A DNA stretch of 64,000 bases from Crateriforma conspicua (lineage in GTDB: Bacteria > Planctomycetota > Planctomycetia > Pirellulales > Pirellulaceae). Shown piece by piece: positions 36,065 through 44,068 of this stretch. The DNA lies in assembly GCF_007752935.1 (NCBI RefSeq), contig NZ_CP036319.1, positions 2,728,001-2,792,000 on the forward strand, read 5' to 3'. The notes beneath the pieces were generated by a model, which was given only the letters and a program-made list of their open reading frames with translations, made no database searches and was not told where the DNA came from. The translations under genes were made by a program, and so were the position numbers. Each line of letters starts with the position of its first letter. The stretch's first letter is position 1.

Positions 36065-36730
36065 TCAGGGCTTCGACAATTCCCCGGCAAGGAAACAAGC
36101 AGCCAGACGTGAGACCGTTTCCTGGAAATCAAACTTGACGTGCTGAAACTCTGGTTGCTTCAGGACAACCTTGACCGATGCCGAGGGATGGCAGTGGGCC
36201 CACATTCCGGTTGCCGACATCACGAGCATTGCCAGTGCCCGTGAAGAATCTTCATCGCTCAGATCGGGGAGAGCTTCGGATAAAGCGGTGACGCAAGGTT
36301 GCACGATTGCCAAGAATTCACGCTTGAACTGGGCCACCGTCTCCGGGCCGACATTGTGCTCGAAAACCGATGCCAATGATGCGGACAACGTGCAGAATCG
36401 GCGTCGACGCGTCAAAGAGTCGGCAAACGCGGTGGCGACGGCATCGACATCGCCCGCTTTTTCGATTTGATCGAGTCGACGCTTGAAAGACTTTGCCCAC
36501 GATGCGGACTCCTTGAGCAGGAGTTGTAGCAAGATTGCCTCGCGACTTTCAAAGTAAACATACAGGTTGGGTTTGGACAAACCGGCTTGCCTGGCAATCG
36601 CGTTTAGCCCTGTGCCTTCCAGACCCTGATCGTCAAGCAGTGCGCCGGCTGCTTCCAGGATCGCGTCGATCCTTTCGGCCTTCTGTTCCGGTTTTCTTGC
36701 TCGTTTCCACGTTTTCTTTCTCGGGGTCAC
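36065..36730 (-). CDS. TetR family transcriptional repressor
   Basis: Protein of 221 residues from GTG 36730, with AGAGG seven bases upstream. Starting here gives the normal TetR length, whereas the longer frame would run into the divergent SDR gene. The N-terminal HTH is ERIDAILEAAGALLDDQGLE then IARQAGLSKPNLYVYFESRE. The C-terminal domain is helical and ligand-binding. It is divergent from the SDR gene at 36867, and the gap contains TACCG/CGGTA repeats, so it probably represses that gene and itself. Confidence 0.9.
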   Translation of the reverse strand: MTPRKKTWKRARKPEQKAERIDAILEAAGALLDDQGLEGTGLNAIARQAGLSKPNLYVYFESREAILLQLLLKESASWAKSFKRRLDQIEKAGDVDAVATAFADSLTRRRRFCTLSASLASVFEHNVGPETVAQFKREFLAIVQPCVTALSEALPDLSDEDSSRALAMLVMSATGMWAHCHPSASVKVVLKQPEFQHVKFDFQETVSRLAACFLAGELSKP

Positions 36731-36866
36731 CAATCGCCTCTTCCGGAAGAATTCTTTGGTCTCCGTTGACAGTGTACCACTGGTCGAATAAAAGTCTACC
36801 GGTGGTCGGTAAATAGGCGACCGTCGGTAGGTAATAAATGGATGCAGGATTTCATAGGAGCGTACG
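36731..36866. promoter_or_regulatory. Divergent promoter with candidate TetR operators
   Basis: The 136-bp gap holds the inverted repeat TACCG-GTGGT-CGGTA (36797-36811), plus related copies on each side: TACCACTGGTCG near 36776 and GACCGTCGGTA near 36819. Repeated ACC...GGT half-sites in an A+T-richer stretch fit TetR binding. The SDR ribosome-binding site is AGGAG at 36857-36861. Confidence 0.6.
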
Positions 36867-37817
36867 GTGGCTGACACGACATTCGGACCAAACGGGTGGA
36901 CCCCGGAACGCCTTGGCTCACTGGCGGGCAAGACGTTTGTCATCACCGGTGCCAATTCGGGCGCGGGATTTCAGGCGGCACGAACCTTGTTGGCGAAGAA
37001 CGCTCATGTGGTGATGCTCAACCGCTCGGCCGACAAGTCGCAAGCGGCGATCGCGGAATTGAAAACGGAGTTCGGATCCGATGCCGAGGTCGGCTTCATT
37101 CGCATGGACCTTGCCTCGCTTGCCAGCGTCCGGGATGCCGCGGTCGAGGTCCTGGCCTCCGTCCCACGAATCGACGCGTTGATTTGCAACGCCGCCATCG
37201 CGCAGGTGCCGACACAAAGACTTACCGTCGATGGCTTTGAAAGCATGCTGGGCACCAACCACTACGGACACTTCTTGCTGTGCGGTTTGCTGTTTGAGCG
37301 AATCGAACAGGCCGAAGGACGAATCGTGGTGGTCAGCAGTCTTGGTTATAACATGGGGATCAAGACGATCCAGTTTGACGACATGAACTGGGACAAGAAC
37401 TATCACCAGAACCGAACCTATTCGCAAAGCAAGCTGTCGCAGATGATGTTTGCCTACGAGTTGCAGGATCGGCTGGCCGCAGCGAACAGGACCAACGTGA
37501 AAGTGTTTGTCTGCCATCCCGGATCGTCGAAGACATCACTGATCACGACCAGCGGAAACCTGGCGACGCGGATCGCCTTTTATCTCATGTCACTGTCTCC
37601 GATCGTGCAATCGGCCGAAAAGGGTTCCTGGCCGGAAGTGATGTGCGCGACCGAGGATGGGCTAAAGCAGCGAGCTCTCTATGGCCCGACCGGGTTCATG
37701 GAATTTGTCGGTCCTGTCGGCAAGGGCACGCTTCACCCCCACGCGTACGACAAGGCGGTCATGCAGCGGCTTTGGGACGTGTCCGAAAAGGAAACGGGTT
37801 TCCAGTGGGATCTCTGA
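36867..37817 (+). CDS. SDR oxidoreductase, retinol dehydrogenase/LPOR-like
   Basis: Protein of 316 residues starting at GTG 36867 with AGGAG upstream. Motifs: TGANSGAGFQAARTLL (cofactor), RMDLASLASVRDAA, LICNAAI in place of NNAG, SSLGYNMG, and YSQSKLSQMM (Tyr-x3-Lys). This arrangement is typical of long SDRs related to retinol dehydrogenases and protochlorophyllide reductase-like enzymes. The substrate is unknown. It is controlled, by context, by the divergent TetR repressor. Confidence 0.9.
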   Translation: MADTTFGPNGWTPERLGSLAGKTFVITGANSGAGFQAARTLLAKNAHVVMLNRSADKSQAAIAELKTEFGSDAEVGFIRMDLASLASVRDAAVEVLASVPRIDALICNAAIAQVPTQRLTVDGFESMLGTNHYGHFLLCGLLFERIEQAEGRIVVVSSLGYNMGIKTIQFDDMNWDKNYHQNRTYSQSKLSQMMFAYELQDRLAAANRTNVKVFVCHPGSSKTSLITTSGNLATRIAFYLMSLSPIVQSAEKGSWPEVMCATEDGLKQRALYGPTGFMEFVGPVGKGTLHPHAYDKAVMQRLWDVSEKETGFQWDL

Positions 37818-37865
37818 TTCTCAAAGCGATTCGCGGCAAGCGTGTAGCGGTCCGGTGCAGTTGGA

Positions 37866-38549
37866 TCATCCCGCTTCGCTCTGTTGCCGCATGTCTTTAA
37901 GCGTCTTACCCGCTTCGTGTTGAAACTGCCGGGCGAGCACGTTCATGCTTTGCATTCGATCCAATCGAAAGTGGCGGAAATCACGTCGCAGTTCGCACCA
38001 GGCAGCCACCATCCAGTGGGGCGCGAGGAAGATCATGGCCAGGGGCCGTATGTGTCGCTTGGTTTCGGATCCATTGTGATCGGTATACGCAAACTCGACG
38101 ACATGCCTTGTGCGGATCGCGCGTCGGAGGGACGTAAAATCGATTTGCAGCGACGGCTTTCCCGAACTCGGATAGGCGTACGAAGTCGAATCGCGAATCG
38201 TGTCGCCCAGCGATTCGGGTAAGACTGCGGTGATCCGGTCCAGTGCACGCCTGGCCGCCTGAGCCATCGCCGGGTCCGCCCAGCTTTGAACCATCTGCGC
38301 GCCCAGGGCCAATGCCTCCAACTCTTCGTCATCAAACAACAGCGGCCGAACCACATAGTTCGGGCTCAGCAGGTAGCCCACGCCGGCTTCACCGGTCAGG
38401 GGTACGCCCGACGCCTTGAGGTCAGCGATGTCGCGATAGATCGTGCGGACCCCGACCTCCAATTCTTCGCCAAGCTCCTTCGCGGTGACCGTTTCGCGTC
38501 GAGCTTTCAGGTACTCAACGATTCGAAAAAGACGATCCGCCCGGCGCAA
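37866..38549 (-). CDS. YafY-like HTH-WYL transcriptional regulator
   Basis: Protein of 227 residues from a TTG start (MRRADRLFRIVEYL, with AAGGGA upstream). N-terminal winged helix: TAKELGEELEVGVRTIYRDI and GVPLTGEAGVGYLL. The C-terminal WYL domain has VVEFAYTDHNGSE, RHIRPLAMIFLAPHWMVAAW and FRHFRLDRM. WYL regulators sense ligands or nucleic-acid signals. It is divergent from the hydrolase gene at 38770, its likely target, with 220 bp between. Confidence 0.92.
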   Translation of the reverse strand: MRRADRLFRIVEYLKARRETVTAKELGEELEVGVRTIYRDIADLKASGVPLTGEAGVGYLLSPNYVVRPLLFDDEELEALALGAQMVQSWADPAMAQAARRALDRITAVLPESLGDTIRDSTSYAYPSSGKPSLQIDFTSLRRAIRTRHVVEFAYTDHNGSETKRHIRPLAMIFLAPHWMVAAWCELRRDFRHFRLDRMQSMNVLARQFQHEAGKTLKDMRQQSEAG

Positions 38550-38769
38550 TGCAGTTTCCCTTGATGATCAACCTTTCGAAATCTTCCAGCACTGCTGACA
38601 GTAGGCTGTCAGTAGCGTTCTGTAAAGTTGGTCGACAAGAGCAATAGGGCAGCAAACCGTCGGCCATCTTGTTCATCGCCGATGACGCCGTGCAGGAAAC
38701 GCCAAGTGCAACGCTCGGCAAACGAACAATTCACTCACCAATCGCACACCGAACGAATCAGATTCCAAT

Positions 38770-39720
38770 ATGTTAAAGCAAACCCATTTTCCCGAGGCTA
38801 CCCTGGTCGACTTGGCTGACGTCCAGCTCGAAGTTTTTGAAGCTGGACAGCAAAACGTCGGGAATCCGATCGTTCTGTGCCATGGATGGCCGGAACTTGC
38901 ATTCTCCTGGCGGCATCAAATACCAGCTCTGGTGGACGCGGGCTACCATGTCATCGCTGCCAATCAACGCGGTTTCGGCAGATCATCTTGCCCCACGGAG
39001 GTCACCGAATACGACATTCGGCATTTGACATCTGACTTGGTTGGGTTGCTTGAACACTTTGGGTACCAAAATGCCACGTTCGTCGGTCACGACTGGGGGG
39101 CGATGGTGGTTTGGGGATTGGCAATGTTGCATCCCGATCGTGTCAAGCAAATCATTAATCTTGCCCTGCCGTATCAGGTACGTGGGCAGGTCCCCTGGAT
39201 TGAACTGATGGAACAGTTGTTGGGACCCGACAACTACTTCGTTCACTTCAATCGACAACCAGGAGTCGCGGACACGGTGTTGGGTCAAAACACGCGTCAG
39301 TTTTTGTCCAACCTTTACCGCAAAAACCTTCCCCAACGGGCTCCAGAACCCGGCATGCAGATGATGAATCTTGCCAGGTCGGGAACTCCATTGGGTGATC
39401 CCATCATGAGTGACGACGAGTTGGCCGTTTTTGTCGACTCTTTCCAATCATCCGGATTCACCGGGGGTATCAATTGGTATCGAAATCTTGATCGAAACTG
39501 GCATTTGTTGGCCGATGTCGATCCGGTGATTGAACATCGGACACTGATGATCTACGGCGACCGAGACACCATCCCGAAATCGGAATCGTTGTGCGAATTT
39601 GTGCCAAACGTCGACGTGATCCATCTGGATTGTGGCCATTGGATCCAACAAGAATTGCCGGAGCAAACGAACGCCTCCATATTGAATTGGTTGCAACGCA
39701 ACCCACTCCACCCGGCGTAA
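38770..39720 (+). CDS. Alpha/beta hydrolase, epoxide hydrolase-like
   Basis: Enzyme of 316 residues with the epoxide hydrolase arrangement: oxyanion motif HGWPE (38-42), RGFGRSS, nucleophile elbow GHDWG (Asp108), cap domain from about 135 with tyrosines, acid loop YGDRD (about 262) and DCGHWIQQE (His290). An Asp nucleophile supports epoxide hydrolase or haloalkane dehalogenase chemistry rather than esterase; the HGWPE motif favours epoxide hydrolase. It has no signal peptide. The group II intron begins 47 bp after its stop. Confidence 0.88.
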   Translation: MLKQTHFPEATLVDLADVQLEVFEAGQQNVGNPIVLCHGWPELAFSWRHQIPALVDAGYHVIAANQRGFGRSSCPTEVTEYDIRHLTSDLVGLLEHFGYQNATFVGHDWGAMVVWGLAMLHPDRVKQIINLALPYQVRGQVPWIELMEQLLGPDNYFVHFNRQPGVADTVLGQNTRQFLSNLYRKNLPQRAPEPGMQMMNLARSGTPLGDPIMSDDELAVFVDSFQSSGFTGGINWYRNLDRNWHLLADVDPVIEHRTLMIYGDRDTIPKSESLCEFVPNVDVIHLDCGHWIQQELPEQTNASILNWLQRNPLHPA

Positions 39721-39766
39721 CAAAGGGGTCAGGGAGTGCCGGGATAAAACCGGTTTGGAATAGAAA

Positions 39767-41657
39767 GTGAGAGTCTTTTACGAAGAAGGTTTAGCCAACT
39801 GCTTCGGCCCCTGCCGGAGGTGCGATGAAGGTAACGACGTCGTGCTGAGCATCCGATCTGGGGGAAACGTAGGCCAGCTATTGAGCTCCGGAATCTTTAT
39901 GCTTCCGTGTGCCGACTTTGTCCTGACAAGGGGAAGGCAACATCGGGTCGATCGCTACTTGGGCGAGATCGATGCGAACACGGCGGAGTCTGTGAACCTG
40001 TGCATGCGTGGACATTCCAAACGCGAGAACCGGGAGATCCCATCGGTGGCCGAGCTCCATGCTTGGCCCGGTCAGGGAACCACTCAGTGGGAAAGCCTGA
40101 CATGAACGCCGATGGGAAGTCAGACGGCTTCGTAGTACCGCCGACTCGGATGAACAACGCGGGGGCTGAACCCTCGGCGGAGTCCGCCGAGGGAAGGGAG
40201 CCGACGAAGAAGAACGCAGATCAAACCGACGTGTCCGGCGCACCGAAGCGGAAACGTGGCAGGTCTTACGGTTTGGCAGGCGTGCGTGAGACGGCTCGGG
40301 CGCAGCCCGAGTTGAAGTTCACGTCGTTGCTGCATCACGTCAACGAGAACCTGTTGACCGAAGCCTTCTTCGATTTGAAGAAGACCGCGGCGGTGGGCGT
40401 CGATGTAGTGACGTGGCACGACTACGAACAGGGCCTGGAAGATCGCATCGCCGATCTTCACGGTCGCGTTCATCGGGGAAGCTACCGAGCAAAGCCTTCG
40501 AAGAGAATCTACATCACCAAAGCCGATGGGCGCGAGCGTCCAATCGGGATTGCTTCGCTGGAGGACAAGGTCGTCCAGAAAGCGGTCGGTTGGGTTTTGC
40601 AGTGCATCTACGAGCAGGACTTTCTCGGCTTCAGCTATGGCTTCCGGCCCGGAAGGAGTCAGCACAAGGCGCTCGATGCGCTCAGTGTTGCTTTGACGAG
40701 CAAGAAGGTGAACTGGGTATTGGACGCCGATGTGAAAGGTTTCTTTGACAACATGAACCATGACCGGTTGATGAAGTTTCTGGAACACCGCATCGCGGAC
40801 AAACGTGTGCTCCGTTTGATCGGCAAATGGCTTCGTGCCGGTGTCAGTGATGACGGGGAGTGGTCCGAGACGAAGGTGGGGACGCCACAGGTAGCGGTGA
40901 TTTCCCCGCTGCTTGCGAACATATACCTTCACTACGTCTTAGACCTCTGGATTCAAAGCTGGCGTAATCGTCGCGGTCGTGGCGACATGGTCATCATACG
41001 CTTCGCGGATGATTTCGTTGTCGGGTTTCAGCACAAGTACGAGGCCGAAGCGTTCCTGGAAGAACTTCGAGAACGTTTTGCCAAGTTCAGTCTGGAGCTT
41101 CACGGCCAAAAGACTCGGCTGATTGAGTTCGGTCGGTTCGCCATGAGCAACCGCAAAGAGCGCGGGGAGGGTCGACCGGAAACGTTCGACTTTCTCGGCT
41201 TTACGCACCGCTGTGATGTGACCCGGTCACATGGCTGGTTCACGATCCGTCGCGAGACGATCGCCAAGCGAATGCGTGCAACGCTTGCGGCGATCAAGGC
41301 GAAACTGCGTCAGCGTCGGCATTGGCCGGTGGGCGTCGTTGGTAGGTGGCTAGCCCGAGTCATGCGTGGCTGGCTGAACTACCACGCAATTCCGGGGAAC
41401 ATGCGTCGGCTTCAACAGTTCCGCGACGAACTCGTCAAGCTTTGGCTTGCAGTTCTTCGTCGTCGGAGCGGGCGAAGCAACTGGGCATGGTCTCGGATGC
41501 AACGACTTGTACGGAAGCATCTGCCAACACCGAGAATCTTACACAGCTACCCTCAGCAAAACTTTCACGCCCGATTCGACGTAGGAGCCGGATGAGGTAG
41601 ACACTCAAGTCCGGATCTGTGCGGGGGGCGGCTGGCAACAGCCGTCCCTACCGCGAT
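39767..41657 (+). mobile_element. Group II intron
   Basis: The 5' end is placed at GTGAG (39767), a usual intron start. A structured non-coding region of about 335 bp precedes the reverse transcriptase. The 3' end shows domain V at 41585-41618 (GAGCCGGATGAGG...CCGGATCT) followed by a domain VI-like hairpin GGGCGGCTGGCAACAGCCGTCC. The exact 3' boundary (about 41651-41661) cannot be fixed by eye. The intron lies in the gap between two convergent genes, on the hydrolase-coding strand. Confidence 0.82.
40102..41595 (+). CDS. ltrA: Group II intron reverse transcriptase/maturase
   Basis: Protein of 497 residues from ATG 40102. RT blocks: LLTEAFFDLKKTAAVGVD, RPIGIASLEDKVVQKAV, FLGFSYGFRPGRSQHKALD, WVLDADVKGFFDNM (first catalytic Asp), TPQVAVISPLLANIYLH, IIRFADDFVVGF (FADD for YADD), then maturase domain X and the GIIM-type end (MRGWLNYHAIPGNMRRLQQF). 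No HNH endonuclease domain is present. In block 4 the usual P-Q-G reads P-Q-V (codon GTA), which might impair polymerisation. The host stretch after the stop carries intron domains V and VI. Confidence 0.92.
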   Translation: MNADGKSDGFVVPPTRMNNAGAEPSAESAEGREPTKKNADQTDVSGAPKRKRGRSYGLAGVRETARAQPELKFTSLLHHVNENLLTEAFFDLKKTAAVGVDVVTWHDYEQGLEDRIADLHGRVHRGSYRAKPSKRIYITKADGRERPIGIASLEDKVVQKAVGWVLQCIYEQDFLGFSYGFRPGRSQHKALDALSVALTSKKVNWVLDADVKGFFDNMNHDRLMKFLEHRIADKRVLRLIGKWLRAGVSDDGEWSETKVGTPQVAVISPLLANIYLHYVLDLWIQSWRNRRGRGDMVIIRFADDFVVGFQHKYEAEAFLEELRERFAKFSLELHGQKTRLIEFGRFAMSNRKERGEGRPETFDFLGFTHRCDVTRSHGWFTIRRETIAKRMRATLAAIKAKLRQRRHWPVGVVGRWLARVMRGWLNYHAIPGNMRRLQQFRDELVKLWLAVLRRRSGRSNWAWSRMQRLVRKHLPTPRILHSYPQQNFHARFDVGAG

Positions 41658-41725
41658 CGTCTTTACAGTGTTCACGCGGCCGTTTCATGGAAAAGACCCC
41701 CGTCCCCTTTCCTGCGGCCTCAGGG

Positions 41726-42934
41726 CTAAGGCTTGTGGAAATGAGTTAGCGTTTGAAGGATTTTATCGGTGAGTTTTTCTGGATCCACAACGCCGACTTT
41801 GCGATAGATCACGTTGCCGTCATGATCGATCAAGAGTGAATAAGGTGCGGGGCCGGGCCACTGGGGGTCGAGTGCTTCGGCAAGGTCATCCGTGCTGGCA
41901 CCGACATAGATGTAGTTGTTGGTCGTGCGTCCTTCTTGTTCCACCGATTTGCGGAGCTTATCGCTCATCACGGCGTGGACTTTGCCCAGAAATTCGACGG
42001 CGTCTTGCTTGTCTTGGGGAGCGTCCAGGCTGATGGTGATCAATTCAAACTCGCGGCGGCTGAATTTCCTGGCGATCTTAGTAAGATCGGGCATTTCTTG
42101 CATGCACGGGGCACACCAGGTTGCCCAAACGTTGAACAAACGCACTTTGCCACTCCCGTTTTGACGCAATGCTTTGACAGCATCGACGTCAATCTCCTGC
42201 ACCGTGGCTTGAGCCGCCTGCCATTTCGCCTCTTCTTCGGCAACGTGCGCACTGCGTTCACGCCACTTGGTTGAACAGCCGTGCGGGCGAGTCTTTTCGA
42301 CGGGAACGGGCTTTCCGTCCAGTAACGCCTTCACGGCGTTGATCGCATCATGATGCTTGACCGTCGCGGGATCCGGGAACCGTGAATCGTCAAACCGTCC
42401 GTTGTATCGCAGGGTGCGTTTTTGATCGAAGACAAAAACGTGAGGCGTCGCCAAGCATCCATAAGCTCGAGCCGTCGATTGTTTGTCGCCATCGTAAAGA
42501 AACGGAAACTCCCAGCCCAGGTCTTGGGCGTATCGTCGAGAATCTTCAAAAGTTTCGTCGTATTGGGTGTGCCCGAACTCGTCTGGCCGAAGACCTGACG
42601 AATGATTGGGATTGATTGCGACGAAGCCGAAGCTTTGACCCTGCATGGATTCTAGGAAGGTCTGCAAGCGCCGTTCGACACCGTGCGATGTCGGGCAATG
42701 TGTCCCGGTGAAGTAGACCATCAGGACGTCGGGTTCGGAGAAATCATCGAGGGTGTAGGTTTTCCCGTCCACACCGGGTAATTCAAAGTCGGGGGCCCCG
42801 GCACCAATTTTTAGTTCGGTGAACCCTGCCGGCAGATCGTGCGGTCCGGCGGCGTTGGCCAACAAGGGTGTGAACAATAGGGTTGCCATGCAGAAGACGG
42901 CAGCGTTTGACGAGAGCGTGTTGAATCGGTTCAT
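41726..42934 (-). CDS. Secreted protein with two thioredoxin-like domains
   Basis: Protein of 402 residues with a signal peptide (VFCMATLLFTPLLANA). Domain 1 (about 40-215) is peroxiredoxin/redoxin-like: GAPDFELPGVDGKTYTLDDF and VYFTGTHCPTSHGVE, with a single Cys. Domain 2 (about 245-395) is TlpA/ResA-like: LFNVWATWCAPCMQEMPDL with a C-x-x-C, and a cis-Pro region (PAPYSLLIDHDGNVIYRKVG). It likely acts in envelope thiol redox reactions; the substrate is unknown. It stands alone and is convergent with the intron. Confidence 0.85.
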   Translation of the reverse strand: MNRFNTLSSNAAVFCMATLLFTPLLANAAGPHDLPAGFTELKIGAGAPDFELPGVDGKTYTLDDFSEPDVLMVYFTGTHCPTSHGVERRLQTFLESMQGQSFGFVAINPNHSSGLRPDEFGHTQYDETFEDSRRYAQDLGWEFPFLYDGDKQSTARAYGCLATPHVFVFDQKRTLRYNGRFDDSRFPDPATVKHHDAINAVKALLDGKPVPVEKTRPHGCSTKWRERSAHVAEEEAKWQAAQATVQEIDVDAVKALRQNGSGKVRLFNVWATWCAPCMQEMPDLTKIARKFSRREFELITISLDAPQDKQDAVEFLGKVHAVMSDKLRKSVEQEGRTTNNYIYVGASTDDLAEALDPQWPGPAPYSLLIDHDGNVIYRKVGVVDPEKLTDKILQTLTHFHKP

Positions 42935-43092
42935 GTTCCAATGGGCTGCCGGTGTGGGGAATCGAACGGCGTGAATGCTTCGATCTATCGCGAATCAATC
43001 TACCCTTTGGATTTGCCCCGGTCCAATTTGTATCGATGTGGTGGCGAACATCGCAGAAATCGTAGGCCGGACGAAGCGGATCGCAGTTACGG

Positions 43093-44052
43093 CTAGGGGC
43101 ATAAGAGGCGCCGTCGGCTTTGTGCCATGATCATCAGGCCGGACGCGACGATCAACACGCTGCCAACGACCATCGGCAAGGTGAACGATTCCTGGAAATA
43201 GACGATTCCAAGGCCGATTCCGAACAACAGGCGGGAATAGCGAAACGGGGTGACGGCCGAGACTTGACCGGTTCGCATGGCCTTCATCAAGCACGCATAT
43301 GCACCGACACCAACACCAATCGCGGCGACGATCAATCCGGCCGTCATTGCCGATGGCCACACAAACGATCGGCCTTGCCAGATGCCAATCATGCCGCCGG
43401 CAATGAACACCGACACAAATCCGTAAAACCCCAGTATGGCAGTCCCAATCGACGGCGGTGCGGCGCGGCTTGCAAGATCACGGCCGGCAAATCCGAGCAT
43501 GCCGAGGACCGCCAGTAGCGAGAGTAGCGAAAAGCTTTCGCGTCCAGGTCCGACGACAACGATCACGCCCGCAAGTCCGACCAAGACCGCGGCCCAGCGG
43601 CGAAATCCAACGCGTTCACGAAACAGGATCGCTGCACCGGCAACCACGACCAATGGTGTGGCTTGCAGGATCACCGTTGTGGCGGATAAAGGTGTCAAGG
43701 CAACGGCCATCGAATAGAACAAACGCCCGGAGATTTCGAACACCATGCGCAACCGCATTGAATTCGAGCGGACCGCCGGTCCAAGAAACGGATTGCGTTT
43801 TCTGACTGCGACAACGGCAAAGACGATCGCGCCTCCCAAACCGAACAGCATCAATACTTGGCCGATGGGCATTCGTCTTGACGCTGCTTTGATGAATGTG
43901 TCTTCCAACGCAAACGTCCCCATCGACACGACGATCCAGATCGATCCGATGAGATTCTCGCGGTGTGCATCGCTGATCGGCGAAGCCTTCGTGGCGAAAG
44001 ACAATTCTTCGTTCAAATTTGTTGTATGGAATGGATGGTCTGCACAGAGCAC
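43093..44052 (-). CDS. DMT superfamily (EamA) transporter
   Basis: Integral membrane protein of 319 residues with about ten helices in two EamA repeats (IGSIWIVVSMGTFALEDTFI, then MLGFAGRDLASRAAPPS in the second). The last helix is VVGSVLIVASGLMIMAQSR. Such proteins export small metabolites or drugs. Translation seems to begin at GTG 44052, only 16 bp after the RND gene, so it is probably the last gene of the MarR-HlyD-RND operon. The substrate cannot be predicted. Confidence 0.85.
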   Translation of the reverse strand: MLCADHPFHTTNLNEELSFATKASPISDAHRENLIGSIWIVVSMGTFALEDTFIKAASRRMPIGQVLMLFGLGGAIVFAVVAVRKRNPFLGPAVRSNSMRLRMVFEISGRLFYSMAVALTPLSATTVILQATPLVVVAGAAILFRERVGFRRWAAVLVGLAGVIVVVGPGRESFSLLSLLAVLGMLGFAGRDLASRAAPPSIGTAILGFYGFVSVFIAGGMIGIWQGRSFVWPSAMTAGLIVAAIGVGVGAYACLMKAMRTGQVSAVTPFRYSRLLFGIGLGIVYFQESFTLPMVVGSVLIVASGLMIMAQSRRRLLCP

Positions 44053-44068
44053 ATAGAATCGAATACCG

